DNA from: Acetobacter oryzoeni
Lineage (GTDB): Bacteria > Pseudomonadota > Alphaproteobacteria > Acetobacterales > Acetobacteraceae
NCBI RefSeq assembly: GCF_004014775.2
Contig: NZ_CP042808.1
Span: 2,177,001-2,241,000 of the forward strand
Direction: 5' to 3'
DNA: 64,000 nt
Every line of letters starts with the position of its first letter. The stretch's first letter is position 1. The translations under genes were made by a program, and so were the position numbers. The notes beneath the pieces are model-generated. The model was not told the origin of the DNA and did not search any database. It worked only from the letters and a program-made list of their open reading frames with translations. This document shows, one piece after another, positions 9,263 through 17,385 of this stretch.

Positions 9263-10580
9263 TACCTCTTCCAAAATCCTGCTTTCGGCTCATCAACATG
9301 TACGGCACCAAACGGGTCAGGAAGATCACCAACTCACCTATCAGCGTTGCCAGTCCAGCCCCCGTCATCTCCAATCCTGAAGTTAGGAAATACAGCAAGG
9401 GCAGTGTCACACACATTGTAAACAACCGGCCCAGCAAAATCTGATGGGCGCGGTTGAGAGAAACCAGCAAGGGCTCCAGCGGCACATCCCACAAATCCAG
9501 AATGGCAGTTAATGTCATCAACAGCAAAAGTGTGCGGGTTCCAGACCACGGTACAGTCAGCAGCACATGCAACAACCAAGGCCCCAGCACAAACACAATA
9601 GCCAGCACCGCCGCCGAAAACACGCCGAGCACTTGCAGAATACGATGCGTGACCTGCCGAATGGAGGTCCAGTCTCGCTTATCTTTCAGAGCCACCAGTT
9701 CTGGATACAAGGCTGGTGTCATCATCTGGGCCGGGCGGGCCAGACCATCAGAAATCTGCCATGTCACGTTGTAAATGGCAGCACTTTGCGGCCCAAGAAC
9801 AGCACCTACAATCATAACCGTTAAGCGTGAAGAAAGCCGCGCAAGTGCCTGATTGATGCTGACAGAAAAAATAAAGCGCCAGATACCCTTGATAGGGCTT
9901 ACCCAAGGCACACCGAATATACGGAAGTTCTGCAAACTATCAGAGCGCAAAAGCAGATACGCGCCCATTCCGTAATTGATAAAGAATGATGCTGCTGTTG
10001 AAAGATACCAGATCATCAAAAAGCTGGTGAAAGACCAATGCCAGAACAGTCCGGCAAGGCTGCCTACCAAACGGATCAGCCCGCTTCCACTATCTGCCAG
10101 CACAGAAAGTTCATATCGGTCCAAAAGCCGCATCACGCCCATGGCGCCGCCTGTGTTCATGAACAAAATAACAGTCATGTACCAAAACGGCGTGGCAGAA
10201 GAGGCATCTCCCCAACCCAAAAGATTCCCGAACCATTCACACAGCAACAGAGCAAGCCCCATACCGGCCACGGCCCCTATGCCATCCAGCAACATGCAAT
10301 GGCGTAAGAGCATCTGGAACGGATGCCTATCTCCATTACGGTACAAACTGCTGCCGTATTGCAGCAAAGGTTGCCAGGACTGAAACCGCAACCCAGCCGA
10401 ACAGGAGAGAACAAAGGAATTGATAAGCAGCAGAACACCGTAATCCTGCAAACCCAACGCACGTGCAGAAACAGCTGTGGTTATAAGAGACAGAACGGCG
10501 CAAAACCCGCGCCCCCCCAGAATATACCCGGTATTGCGAAAGACACGGACAAACAGCGCCTTAACCTGACTACTCATCAT
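9255..10580 (-). CDS. Polysaccharide flippase (Wzx/MATE-like, MVF superfamily)
   Basis: The 441-residue protein is almost entirely hydrophobic, with about 12 predicted helices starting with GYILGGRGFCAVLSLITTAVSARALGLQDYG. That opening is the Wzx/RfbX-type signature (helix, then a small residue-rich turn with GLxDYG). Such proteins flip undecaprenyl-linked oligosaccharides across the inner membrane. It is the first gene of a flippase, ELM1, GT2 operon. The ATGATG start gives two candidate codons. It is divergent from the pqq operon, with 342 bases between them. Confidence 0.82.
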   Translation of the reverse strand: MMSSQVKALFVRVFRNTGYILGGRGFCAVLSLITTAVSARALGLQDYGVLLLINSFVLSCSAGLRFQSWQPLLQYGSSLYRNGDRHPFQMLLRHCMLLDGIGAVAGMGLALLLCEWFGNLLGWGDASSATPFWYMTVILFMNTGGAMGVMRLLDRYELSVLADSGSGLIRLVGSLAGLFWHWSFTSFLMIWYLSTAASFFINYGMGAYLLLRSDSLQNFRIFGVPWVSPIKGIWRFIFSVSINQALARLSSRLTVMIVGAVLGPQSAAIYNVTWQISDGLARPAQMMTPALYPELVALKDKRDWTSIRQVTHRILQVLGVFSAAVLAIVFVLGPWLLHVLLTVPWSGTRTLLLLMTLTAILDLWDVPLEPLLVSLNRAHQILLGRLFTMCVTLPLLYFLTSGLEMTGAGLATLIGELVIFLTRLVPYMLMSRKQDFGRGNG

Positions 10581-10922
10581 GCGTGTGTCTTACCCCAACC
10601 GCGTATCTGGTCACTCATCTGTTTCCTCCCCGGCATAGTTCCCCGCTGGGCTGGGGCCTTGCTTGTGTGGGCTGCTTTAGAAGACTCCGCCCGCCAAGAC
10701 AAATCTTGCACAGATTTTGTGTGGTTGCGGTGTACAGCCCCTCTTTTATTCACAGTTGCGTGAAAATAGGCCCTCTACCCGCCTGTTTGGAGGGTAAAAC
10801 ACTTGCGTGATAGCTATTTTTCATCACACTGCAAGGCGCAAAAGCGGCTTTTTCCTGCGGATCTTTATCTCAAGAACCTGTAGGAAACGGCCCTGTTTCA
10901 ACTCGATCAAGGAGACAGGCTC
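10581..10922. promoter_or_regulatory. Intergenic region with presumed pqqA promoter
   Basis: No convincing coding region is seen in these 342 bases between the divergent flippase and pqqA genes. The pqqA end contains AAGGAGAC (10909-10916), a strong ribosome-binding site six bases before the pqqA ATG. A small imperfect inverted element, GTGAT(11)ATCAC, occurs near 10806-10826. The promoters for both directions must lie here, but I cannot place -10 or -35 elements reliably. Confidence 0.4.
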
Positions 10923-11003
10923 ATGGCTTGGACCGCACCAAAAGTAACCGAAATTCCGTTGGGCGCTGAAATCAACAGCTACGTTTGCGGCCAGAAGAAA
11001 TAA
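10923..11003 (+). CDS. pqqA: PQQ precursor peptide PqqA
   Basis: This 26-residue gene encodes the ribosomally made precursor of pyrroloquinoline quinone. It contains the essential Glu-x-x-x-Tyr pair (E16 and Y20 in GAEINSYVCGQKK) that is cross-linked by PqqE and excised to form PQQ. A strong AAGGAG site precedes the ATG. It heads the pqqABCDE operon, and its start, length and context are all as in other acetic acid bacteria. Confidence 0.97.
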   Translation: MAWTAPKVTEIPLGAEINSYVCGQKK

Positions 11004-11023
11004 GTCAGGGTTATACCCAGCTT

Positions 11024-11076
11024 AGCCGCCAGCCATTACCGGTGTGAACGCCGGTTTTGCACTGGCGGCTTTTTTA
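11024..11076 (+). terminator. Terminator-like attenuator hairpin between pqqA and pqqB
   Basis: AGCCGCCAG (11024-11032) pairs with CTGGCGGCT (11062-11070), immediately followed by TTTTTAT. A second stem, ACCGG/CCGGT (11038-11042 with 11051-11055), nests inside. This is a good intrinsic terminator placed 20 bases after pqqA inside the operon, so transcripts should often end here. The peptide substrate PqqA would then be made in excess over the enzymes. Confidence 0.75.
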
Positions 11077-11091
11077 TTTAGATGTGTTGTT

Positions 11092-12003
11092 ATGCTTGAG
11101 ATTGTTGTTCTTGGTGCAGGTGCAGGTGGCGGTTTTCCGCAATGGAATTCTAACGCTCCTGCTTGCCGCCGCGCCCGTGCGGGAGACCCCGCAGCCCCTT
11201 CCCGCACTCAGGCCTCGATTGCTGTAAGCGGAGATGGCCAGCACTGGTATGTGCTCAATGCCTCGCCCGATCTGCGTACCCAGATCAATCAGACACCGGA
11301 TATGTTCCCGCGTGAGGGGCTACGCTCCACCCCCATTTCTGGCGTTGTGCTTACAAGTGGGGAAATTGATGCCATTACGGGCCTGCTAACCCTGCGGGAA
11401 CGGCAACATTTTGATCTGTATGCCACACAACCAGTGCTCGACCAGCTCAACGCAAACCCTATTTTTAATGCGTTGGACCGCACGCTTGTGCCACGCCATG
11501 CCATGCAGCCAGAACACCCTATTTCTTTAGCGCCTGCCGGGTTTAGCATCACGCCGTTTATTGTGCCGGGCAAAGTGCCCCTTTACGCAGAAAAGGCCGA
11601 GAACCCCGCTGAAATCATGAGCAATGGGGAAAATATCGGGCTGGAAATAACGGATGGCCACGCCCGCGCCCTGTTTATCCCCGGATGCGCGATGATGACG
11701 GATGCCCTACGCAACCGCATAAACGGCGCAGATGTTGTGTTCTTTGATGGCACGTTGTGGACGGATGATGAAATGATCCGTGCCGGACTGGGCAGCAAAA
11801 CCGGCCACCGCATGGGCCACATGTCCATTGCAGATGAACCTGATGGCACCATTGCTGCCTTCCGCTCCTTGCATGTGAAACGTAAAATTCTCATCCACAT
11901 CAACAATTCCAACCCTATTCTGCTGACCGATTCACCAGAACGCCGTGCCGTAGAGCAAGCCGGATGGGATGTTGCATTTGATGGAATGAAAGTCTCGCTA
12001 TGA
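11092..12003 (+). CDS. pqqB: PQQ biosynthesis protein PqqB (metallo-beta-lactamase fold)
   Basis: The 303-residue protein begins MLEIVVLGAGAGGGFPQWN, the standard PqqB N-terminus. The ATG at 11092 is therefore chosen over upstream in-frame ATG 11044, which would fall inside the terminator hairpin. Conserved blocks include SPDLRTQI, ISGVVLTSGEIDAITGLLTLRE, FFDGTLWTDDEM, GHRMGHMSI and LIHINNSNPIL. PqqB is a non-heme iron hydroxylase of the cross-linked Glu-Tyr intermediate. Its stop overlaps pqqC by four bases. Confidence 0.96.
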   Translation: MLEIVVLGAGAGGGFPQWNSNAPACRRARAGDPAAPSRTQASIAVSGDGQHWYVLNASPDLRTQINQTPDMFPREGLRSTPISGVVLTSGEIDAITGLLTLRERQHFDLYATQPVLDQLNANPIFNALDRTLVPRHAMQPEHPISLAPAGFSITPFIVPGKVPLYAEKAENPAEIMSNGENIGLEITDGHARALFIPGCAMMTDALRNRINGADVVFFDGTLWTDDEMIRAGLGSKTGHRMGHMSIADEPDGTIAAFRSLHVKRKILIHINNSNPILLTDSPERRAVEQAGWDVAFDGMKVSL

Positions 12004-12740
12004 CCAACCAACTGCTCACCCCGGATGAACTGGAAAAAGCGCTGCGTGCCATAGGCGCAGAACGCTACCATAACCTGCACCCTTTCCATCGTGCGCTGCA
12101 TGACGGCAAACTGAATAAAGGGCAGGTTCAGGCATGGGCGCTGAACAGATATTACTATCAGGCCAGCATTCCCGCTAAAGATGCCTCTCTCCTTGCGCGC
12201 CTTCCCACCGCTGAACTGCGGCGTGAATGGCGGCGACGGCTGGAAGACCATGATGGCACAGAACCAGGTTCTGGCGGTGTAGCCCGCTGGCTGAAACTAA
12301 CCGATGGCCTTGGGCTGGACCGTGCCTATGTAGAGTCACTCGAAGGATTGCTGCCCGGCACACGGTTTGCTGTAGAGGCCTATGTGCATTTTGTGCGTGA
12401 ACGGTCTGTGCTGGAAGCCATTGCATCTTCCCTAACAGAACTGTTTTCCCCCACCATTATCAGCGAACGTGTTTCGGGCATGTTGCAGAACTATGCCTTC
12501 ATTACCGAAGAAACACTGGCTTACTTTAAGCCACGCCTCACACAGGCCCCGCAGGATTCCGCTTTTGCTCTGGCTTATGTAAAGGAGCATGCCCGCACGG
12601 TTGAGCAACAGCAAAGCGTGCTCAATGCGCTGAAGTTTAAATGTGGGGTGTTGTGGTCCATGCTGGATGCGTTGGATTACGCTTATGTCACACCCGCCCG
12701 TATTCCACCGGGTGCTTTCCGCCCAGAAGCTGCGGTATGA
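12000..12740 (+). CDS. pqqC: Pyrroloquinoline-quinone synthase PqqC
   Basis: PqqC is the cofactor-free oxidase that performs the last eight-electron oxidation and ring closure to PQQ. The 246-residue all-helical protein shows the expected YHNLHPFHRALHDGKL, LNRYYYQASIPAKDA, RREWRRRLEDHDG, FTPTIISERVSGML-like and YVKEHARTVEQQ blocks. Several of these contain the active-site His, Arg and Tyr residues. It overlaps pqqB by four bases and lies 12 bases before pqqD. Confidence 0.97.
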   Translation: MTNQLLTPDELEKALRAIGAERYHNLHPFHRALHDGKLNKGQVQAWALNRYYYQASIPAKDASLLARLPTAELRREWRRRLEDHDGTEPGSGGVARWLKLTDGLGLDRAYVESLEGLLPGTRFAVEAYVHFVRERSVLEAIASSLTELFSPTIISERVSGMLQNYAFITEETLAYFKPRLTQAPQDSAFALAYVKEHARTVEQQQSVLNALKFKCGVLWSMLDALDYAYVTPARIPPGAFRPEAAV

Positions 12741-12752
12741 ACCAAGTGGCTG

Positions 12753-13037
12753 ATGCTTCCAATGATTTCTGAAAACAGTATCCTCCGCTTTGCGCGGGGC
12801 ACACGCTTGCAACATGACCGCGTGCGGGATGTATGGTTCATTCAAGCGCCTGAACGCGCCTTTCATGCAGACCCTATTGCAGTTGAAGTGCTGCAACTTA
12901 TAGATGGCACCCGCAATGTGGGGGATATACTGGATCTGCTCTGCCAGAAATTTTCAGCCCCACGGGAGATTATTGCGCGGGATGTGCTGACCCTTCTACA
13001 GGATCTGGCTACCAAACAGGTTTTGCAAGCCATATGA
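12753..13037 (+). CDS. pqqD: PqqA-binding chaperone PqqD
   Basis: A 94-residue RiPP-recognition-element protein that binds PqqA and presents it to PqqE. The hallmark segments FARGTRLQHDRVRDVWFIQAPERAF and VLQLIDGTRNVGDILDLLCQKF are present, ending in DVLTLLQDLATKQVL. Two in-frame ATGs (12753 and 12762) are possible. The protein overlaps PqqE by four bases as a separate gene. In some bacteria pqqC and pqqD are fused, but here they are separate. Confidence 0.95.
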   Translation: MLPMISENSILRFARGTRLQHDRVRDVWFIQAPERAFHADPIAVEVLQLIDGTRNVGDILDLLCQKFSAPREIIARDVLTLLQDLATKQVLQAI

Positions 13038-14128
13038 GTGCGCCGCCGCCTCCCATGAGCTTGCTTGCAGAGCTCACGCACCGCTGCCCTCTGCAATGTC
13101 CGTATTGTTCCAACCCCTTGCAACTGGAACCACGCACACAGGAACTTGGCACGCAGGACTGGAAACGTGTGCTGGATGAAGCTGCTGCAATGGGCGTATT
13201 GCAGGTTCACTTTTCTGGAGGTGAGCCTATGGCGCGGCCAGATCTGCCCGAACTTGTAGCTCACGCAGCTAAAGCAGGATTATACAGCAATCTGATCACC
13301 TCCGGTGTGCTGCTCAACGCCCAAAACCTGCAAGAACTGGCTGATGCCGGGTTAGACCATATCCAGCTTTCCTTTCAGGACGCCGAAGCTGAAAGCGCAG
13401 ACCGTATTGCCCATATGAAAGGGGCTCACGCCAAAAAACTTGAAGCCGCACAGCTTATTAAAGCCGAAGGCCTACCGCTTACTCTTAACTTTGTAATCCA
13501 TCGGCAAAACTGCGAACGTGTGCCTGCCATGCTGGCCTTGGCGGAACAACTTGGGGCCAGACGCGTAGAAATTGCGCATACGCAGTATTACGGCTGGGGG
13601 CTGCTCAACCGTAATGCGTTATTACCAAGCCACGCTCAGGTAGAAGAAACAGAAAAGGTGGTTGCAGAAGCACGCACCCGCCTTGCGGGCCGCATGAGCA
13701 TAGATTTTGTAACACCAGATTATTATGCAGACAGGCCCAAACCCTGCATGGGCGGGTGGGGCCAGCGCTTTCTAAACGTTTCCCCCGCAGGCAAAGTGCT
13801 GCCATGCCATGCGGCAGAAAGTATTCCGGGCGTTCAGATACCTTCTGTTACAGAAGAATCTCTCGCTCATATTTGGGAAAATGCGCCCCTATTCCGCTTA
13901 TTCCGTGGCACAGATTGGATGCCCGAACCATGCCAGTCCTGTGCATTCAAGGAAGACGATTGGGGCGGATGCCGTTGCCAAGCCTTGGCACTAGCTGGAG
14001 ATGCTACGGCAACTGACCCAGTATGCCACCGTGCCCCGGATCATGACCTTATTACCCAAGCCATAACTGAGCGGCCAGAAGCCCCACCGCCTTTCCATTA
14101 CAGGCGCTATGGCAACGCCAAAGTGTAA
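13034..14128 (+). CDS. pqqE: Radical SAM PqqA cross-linking enzyme PqqE
   Basis: The 364-residue radical SAM enzyme makes the Glu-Tyr carbon-carbon bond in PqqA. The SAM-cluster motif is C18-x3-C22-x2-C25 (CPLQCPYC), followed by VHFSGGEPMAR. The C-terminal SPASM domain supplies ligands for the auxiliary clusters, in CMGGWGQRF, VLPCHAAE, CQSCAFKEDDWGGCRCQA and DPVCHRAPDH. It is the last gene of the operon, and no pqqF-type protease gene follows. A terminator for the facing gene starts 17 bases downstream. Confidence 0.97.
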   Translation: MSAPPPPMSLLAELTHRCPLQCPYCSNPLQLEPRTQELGTQDWKRVLDEAAAMGVLQVHFSGGEPMARPDLPELVAHAAKAGLYSNLITSGVLLNAQNLQELADAGLDHIQLSFQDAEAESADRIAHMKGAHAKKLEAAQLIKAEGLPLTLNFVIHRQNCERVPAMLALAEQLGARRVEIAHTQYYGWGLLNRNALLPSHAQVEETEKVVAEARTRLAGRMSIDFVTPDYYADRPKPCMGGWGQRFLNVSPAGKVLPCHAAESIPGVQIPSVTEESLAHIWENAPLFRLFRGTDWMPEPCQSCAFKEDDWGGCRCQALALAGDATATDPVCHRAPDHDLITQAITERPEAPPPFHYRRYGNAKV

Positions 14129-14133
14129 GGCGG

Positions 14134-14181
14134 GTAAAAAATCACCCAACCAGCCCAGATAAAATAGTCTTGCTGGTTGGG
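14134..14181 (-). terminator. Intrinsic terminator of the ferritin-like gene
   Basis: CCCAACCAGC (14045+100, i.e. 14145-14154) pairs with GCTGGTTGGG (14172-14181) around a 17-base loop. Read on the minus strand, the stem is followed by TGATTTTTTACC, a proper U-tract. It sits between the convergent pqqE and ferritin-like genes. Confidence 0.75.
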
Positions 14182-14197
14182 ATAACTTCAAAACAGA

Positions 14198-15211
14198 TTA
14201 TGCTGCTGTTTTACGATTTGCCTTGAAAACACCACTTGCAAATTCCCAGCACCGCCCAACGTCACGGATAACACGTGCAATGGCTGGCGTGGTTGTAGGA
14301 CGCAGCAAACGTGGATCATAGCCAGAGAAGCGACGATCATCCTCATCCAGACAAAGCTGCATGAAATCAGGCAGGTTGATCTGAATGTTAGTTACTTCCT
14401 TGGTGCCAGTTACCGTAAAGTTGTTATCCTGCGTATGCACATGGCCTTCATCATCCACCGTGCGCACCAAAGACAAGCGCTCGTAACCGAGAAAAGCCCA
14501 AACAGCCAGAACCTTCAGCTCAAAGTAAGGCCGCCGCCACCACGGCATAACAGCCCGGTTCCATGCCAACCAGTTGGCAAACAGCAGGATATGGCGGCAT
14601 TCCTCCTGCATAATGGGCTCAAATGTATCTGTTAGTTCAGGTGGAAAATAGCCAGAACGCTTGGCCAGTTCAAACATGCCAAAAGCAAAAAAGCTGTCCG
14701 CACATTCGGAAAAACCCGTCACCAGATACGCCCATTCAACATCCTTGGGCTCAATGTAGGGCGGTTCCGGTGCCATAGGGATGTCATAGGCTGCCACCAT
14801 TTTGGACAGCACTTCCTTATGCCGGTTTTCCTCCCACGCATTGCGGGAGATGGCATCCTTCATATCCGGGTCTGTCACCAGATTGGCATAAGCCGCCATG
14901 CGCAGGCGGGCCTTGCCCTCTGTCTGCACAGCGATATCCCAGATAGGCAAGGAAGTTACGCGCTTGAGCGTTTCTGGATCCAGCTTAGGCCAGTTGATGA
15001 CAGATGGCCTGTAGGGATTAAACGTTTCACGGAACATTTGCGCCAAGGCGTGTTTATGCGCCTCAGACCCCGGTTTAAGCGGCCCTTTTAGAGGGCTTAC
15101 CCAATGGCGGGCACGATAATCAGCTTCTTCCACAGCTGCCTCATTGGGCGGCGGGGGCAGATCATCCATGCTTTCAGGCAGATGAGAATAGATATCGCTC
15201 AGAGAACCCAT
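14198..15211 (-). CDS. Ferritin-like diiron protein
   Basis: The protein (337 residues from the ATG at 15211) contains two ExxH-type helical motifs, WEENRHKEVL and QEECRHILLF, plus the intervening glutamate in GFSECADSFFAFGMFEL. This is the ligand pattern of a carboxylate-bridged diiron four-helix bundle. The frame extends to a TTG at 15256 but that start has no ribosome-binding site. The iron site could serve oxidation, hydroxylation or iron handling. Nothing nearby fixes the substrate. Being tail-to-tail with pqqE does not imply a PQQ role. Homologues annotated as 'ferritin-like domain-containing protein' are, as far as I recall, common in acetic acid bacteria. Confidence 0.72.
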   Translation of the reverse strand: MGSLSDIYSHLPESMDDLPPPPNEAAVEEADYRARHWVSPLKGPLKPGSEAHKHALAQMFRETFNPYRPSVINWPKLDPETLKRVTSLPIWDIAVQTEGKARLRMAAYANLVTDPDMKDAISRNAWEENRHKEVLSKMVAAYDIPMAPEPPYIEPKDVEWAYLVTGFSECADSFFAFGMFELAKRSGYFPPELTDTFEPIMQEECRHILLFANWLAWNRAVMPWWRRPYFELKVLAVWAFLGYERLSLVRTVDDEGHVHTQDNNFTVTGTKEVTNIQINLPDFMQLCLDEDDRRFSGYDPRLLRPTTTPAIARVIRDVGRCWEFASGVFKANRKTAA

Positions 15212-15295
15212 GTGAGGAACCTGTTTTCTAGGGATCTCGCCTGATACGACACCCAACCGTTTGGGCAGACATTCTGGCAGATCCAGTAACGCAAA

Positions 15296-15342
15296 CGCGC
15301 CTGCCTCGCACAGCCCAAAGATGGGAATGCGAAGCAGGCGCG
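15296..15342 (-). terminator. Probable terminator of the ClpP-type gene
   Basis: CGCGCCTGCCTCGCA (15296-15310) pairs with TGCGAAGCAGGCGCG (15328-15342) with one mismatch. The 17-base loop itself contains CCCAAAGATGGG. On the minus strand the stem is followed by TTTGCGTT, only a weak U-tract. It lies eight bases beyond the clpP stop codon. Confidence 0.6.
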
Positions 15343-15349
15343 ATGTGTA

Positions 15350-15997
15350 TTAGTGCAGATCAGACAGCTTTGAAATGATCTTAGTCACTAAGCCGTAATC
15401 AATCGCTTCCTTGGCGGACATCCAGTAATTGCGGTCCGTATCTTTTGCGACTTTTTCATAGCTATGGCCGGTTTCCTTGGCGAAAATCCGGTTCAGCCGT
15501 TCACGCATCTTGATAATTTCACGCGCTTCAATGTCAATATCCGTTGCAGGGCCACGTACGCCACCCATCGGCTGGTGCAGCAAAAATCGCGTATTCGGCA
15601 GACAGAATCGGCGATCTTTGTGCCCGGCGGCAAAAATCAGCGCACCAGCAGATGCCACCCAGCCTGTTCCGATCATGTTGATTGGAGCAATCGAATCGAC
15701 AAAGCGGATCATGTCATGGATTGTGTCACCACTTTCCACATGCCCACCGGGAGAGTTAACGTAAACATCAATCGGCTGGTCAGATTCACCAGCCAGCGCC
15801 AAAAGGCGGCCCGTTACATCACGGGCGATTTTGTCATCAATCCCGCCAAAAATCAGCACTTTCCGCTGCTTGAACAACTTGTGTTCCAGTTCGCCATGCG
15901 GGGCGCCGGCTGTTTTTTCTTCTGCCTTCTCCGGGGTTGCCGGAGTTTCCGGTTCGTCATCCATCTTGATGGCGTTACGGGGGAAAATGCCCGTCAT
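15350..15997 (-). CDS. clpP: ClpP-family ATP-dependent protease proteolytic subunit
   Basis: The serine peptidase core matches ClpP: IDVYVNSPGGHVESGDTIHDMIRFV, the nucleophile region GWVASAGALIFAAG (Ser), FLLHQPMGG (His) and KDTDRNYWMSAKEAIDYGLV (Asp). The preferred start is the ATG at 15997, seven bases after GGAG. An upstream ATG at 16030 is possible. The N-terminus is unusual, with an acidic Pro/Glu-rich stretch (DDEPETPATPEKAEEKT) of about 30 residues before the core, absent from standard ClpP. No clpX is adjacent, so this is probably a second ClpP-like subunit rather than the main clpP-clpX-lon locus. Confidence 0.85.
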   Translation of the reverse strand: MTGIFPRNAIKMDDEPETPATPEKAEEKTAGAPHGELEHKLFKQRKVLIFGGIDDKIARDVTGRLLALAGESDQPIDVYVNSPGGHVESGDTIHDMIRFVDSIAPINMIGTGWVASAGALIFAAGHKDRRFCLPNTRFLLHQPMGGVRGPATDIDIEAREIIKMRERLNRIFAKETGHSYEKVAKDTDRNYWMSAKEAIDYGLVTKIISKLSDLH

Positions 15998-16163
15998 TGC
16001 TTTCTCCGCATGTTCTGTATCTGTGTACATTCCCTTATCCTGCGCTGCCTAAGCCTGCCTGCCAAGGGGCAATCATGTGCTGTCTCGCCAGCCGGGGCGG
16101 AAAAGGGTAAGGTGCGCTCCGTCTTACTGTCTGGTTTCCATTAGTCGGAGTATCCGCGCTGCC

Positions 16164-17249
16164 ATGCCGCAACCCTGCTTAGAACACAAGCGGACACTCC
16201 GCAGCGCCATAGGTTTAAAATCTGCTGTACGGCTTGGAATGCTCATGGCCTCTGGAGCACTGCTGCTTGGCGGGTGCAGCCCCCATAAAGATGCGATTGA
16301 TGGAACGCTATCATGGATGCAGCATATGCGCGGTGGGGTTATTGCCTCCCAACGCCCACCGCCGCCGGGTATTTATGACCCCTACCCGCATGTTGGCCTC
16401 ACGCCTACACAAGCGCCAGAAATGCCCTCGCCCCAAGACCGTGCGCTTGTAACCCAGGAACTTATTCGTGAGCGCAATCTGGCCTATCGGACAGTGGCCG
16501 CCAATGGCAGCCTTATTCCCGATATTCCGCCCCCGCCTTCTGCCGCAGCGCAGCCTCCTACAAAAAGTGCTACGCCCGCAGCTGGCTCATCCACGCAGCC
16601 AAATGGCGCTGCTCAGAATGCGTCTCAACAAGCCAGTCTGCCGGAGGGCGTAAGCGGCGCCATTATGGATGCAGCAGATTCCTCGCCAGACCAAAGCGCA
16701 CAAAGCTCCGCCTCCCAAACCGGCAAAGCGTCTTCCAAAGATAGCCATGCCAGTAAGAAGCAAGACGAAACCGCAGAAACCGAGCCTGAAGTTGGTATGC
16801 CAGAAGTGCGCCCCAAAGCCGCACAAACAGAAATACCAGCTTCTGACATCCCGCAGATTCCCGATGCGCCCCCCACAGCACCATCATTCCCGGGTTTTGA
16901 TGTACCCTCTGATGCGCACGTGCCGGATACCATCAAACCAAACTATGATCTGGTTGATGTAAAAGGCACTTCGTTCCATTTTGTGCCGCAGTCAGATGTG
17001 CTTTCCAGTGGGCAGGAAAATATTCTCAGCAAGCTCAAAGCTGATCATCCCAATGGGCCATTCTTTATTCGTGGGTTTGGCAATGCCTTATCCCTTAGCG
17101 CGCAGGATCAATCTGATGCCGTAAAACTGGGGCTTTTGCGGGCGCAACGTCTGGCAACGGAACTGGCAAAGCTTGGTGTGCCTTCCGCCAGCATTCATGT
17201 GCGCGGTGATGCCTTTGGCACAGGTGCCAAAGTAGCTACCAGCCCCTAA
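16164..17249 (+). CDS. Lipoprotein with OmpA-like C-terminal region
   Basis: A lipobox (LMASGALLLGGC) follows a basic N-terminus, so the mature protein probably starts at the lipidated cysteine. The ATG at 16164 gives 361 residues, and an internal ATG at 16239 would leave too short a signal. The middle (about residues 110-240) is a Pro/Ala/Ser/Gln-rich linker. The C-terminal 110 residues (FHFVPQSDVLSSGQENILSKLKADHPNG through LRAQRLATELAKLGVPSASIHVRGDAFG) resemble an OmpA-type peptidoglycan-binding fold, including the RAQRLATEL helix. I do not recognise a named family. It probably anchors the outer membrane to the wall. Confidence 0.65.
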   Translation: MPQPCLEHKRTLRSAIGLKSAVRLGMLMASGALLLGGCSPHKDAIDGTLSWMQHMRGGVIASQRPPPPGIYDPYPHVGLTPTQAPEMPSPQDRALVTQELIRERNLAYRTVAANGSLIPDIPPPPSAAAQPPTKSATPAAGSSTQPNGAAQNASQQASLPEGVSGAIMDAADSSPDQSAQSSASQTGKASSKDSHASKKQDETAETEPEVGMPEVRPKAAQTEIPASDIPQIPDAPPTAPSFPGFDVPSDAHVPDTIKPNYDLVDVKGTSFHFVPQSDVLSSGQENILSKLKADHPNGPFFIRGFGNALSLSAQDQSDAVKLGLLRAQRLATELAKLGVPSASIHVRGDAFGTGAKVATSP

Positions 17250-17385
17250 AACCTACCGAAAAAACGCCATTCCCACATTTTAGGCAGAGTGAGGAGTTGC
17301 CTGTTCTGTTCTGACGATTACTATGCTTCTTCCCACAAACCTGCGGGGGTTCCTTACCCCCGGTTCTTTAGAGCATCAAAAGCCC

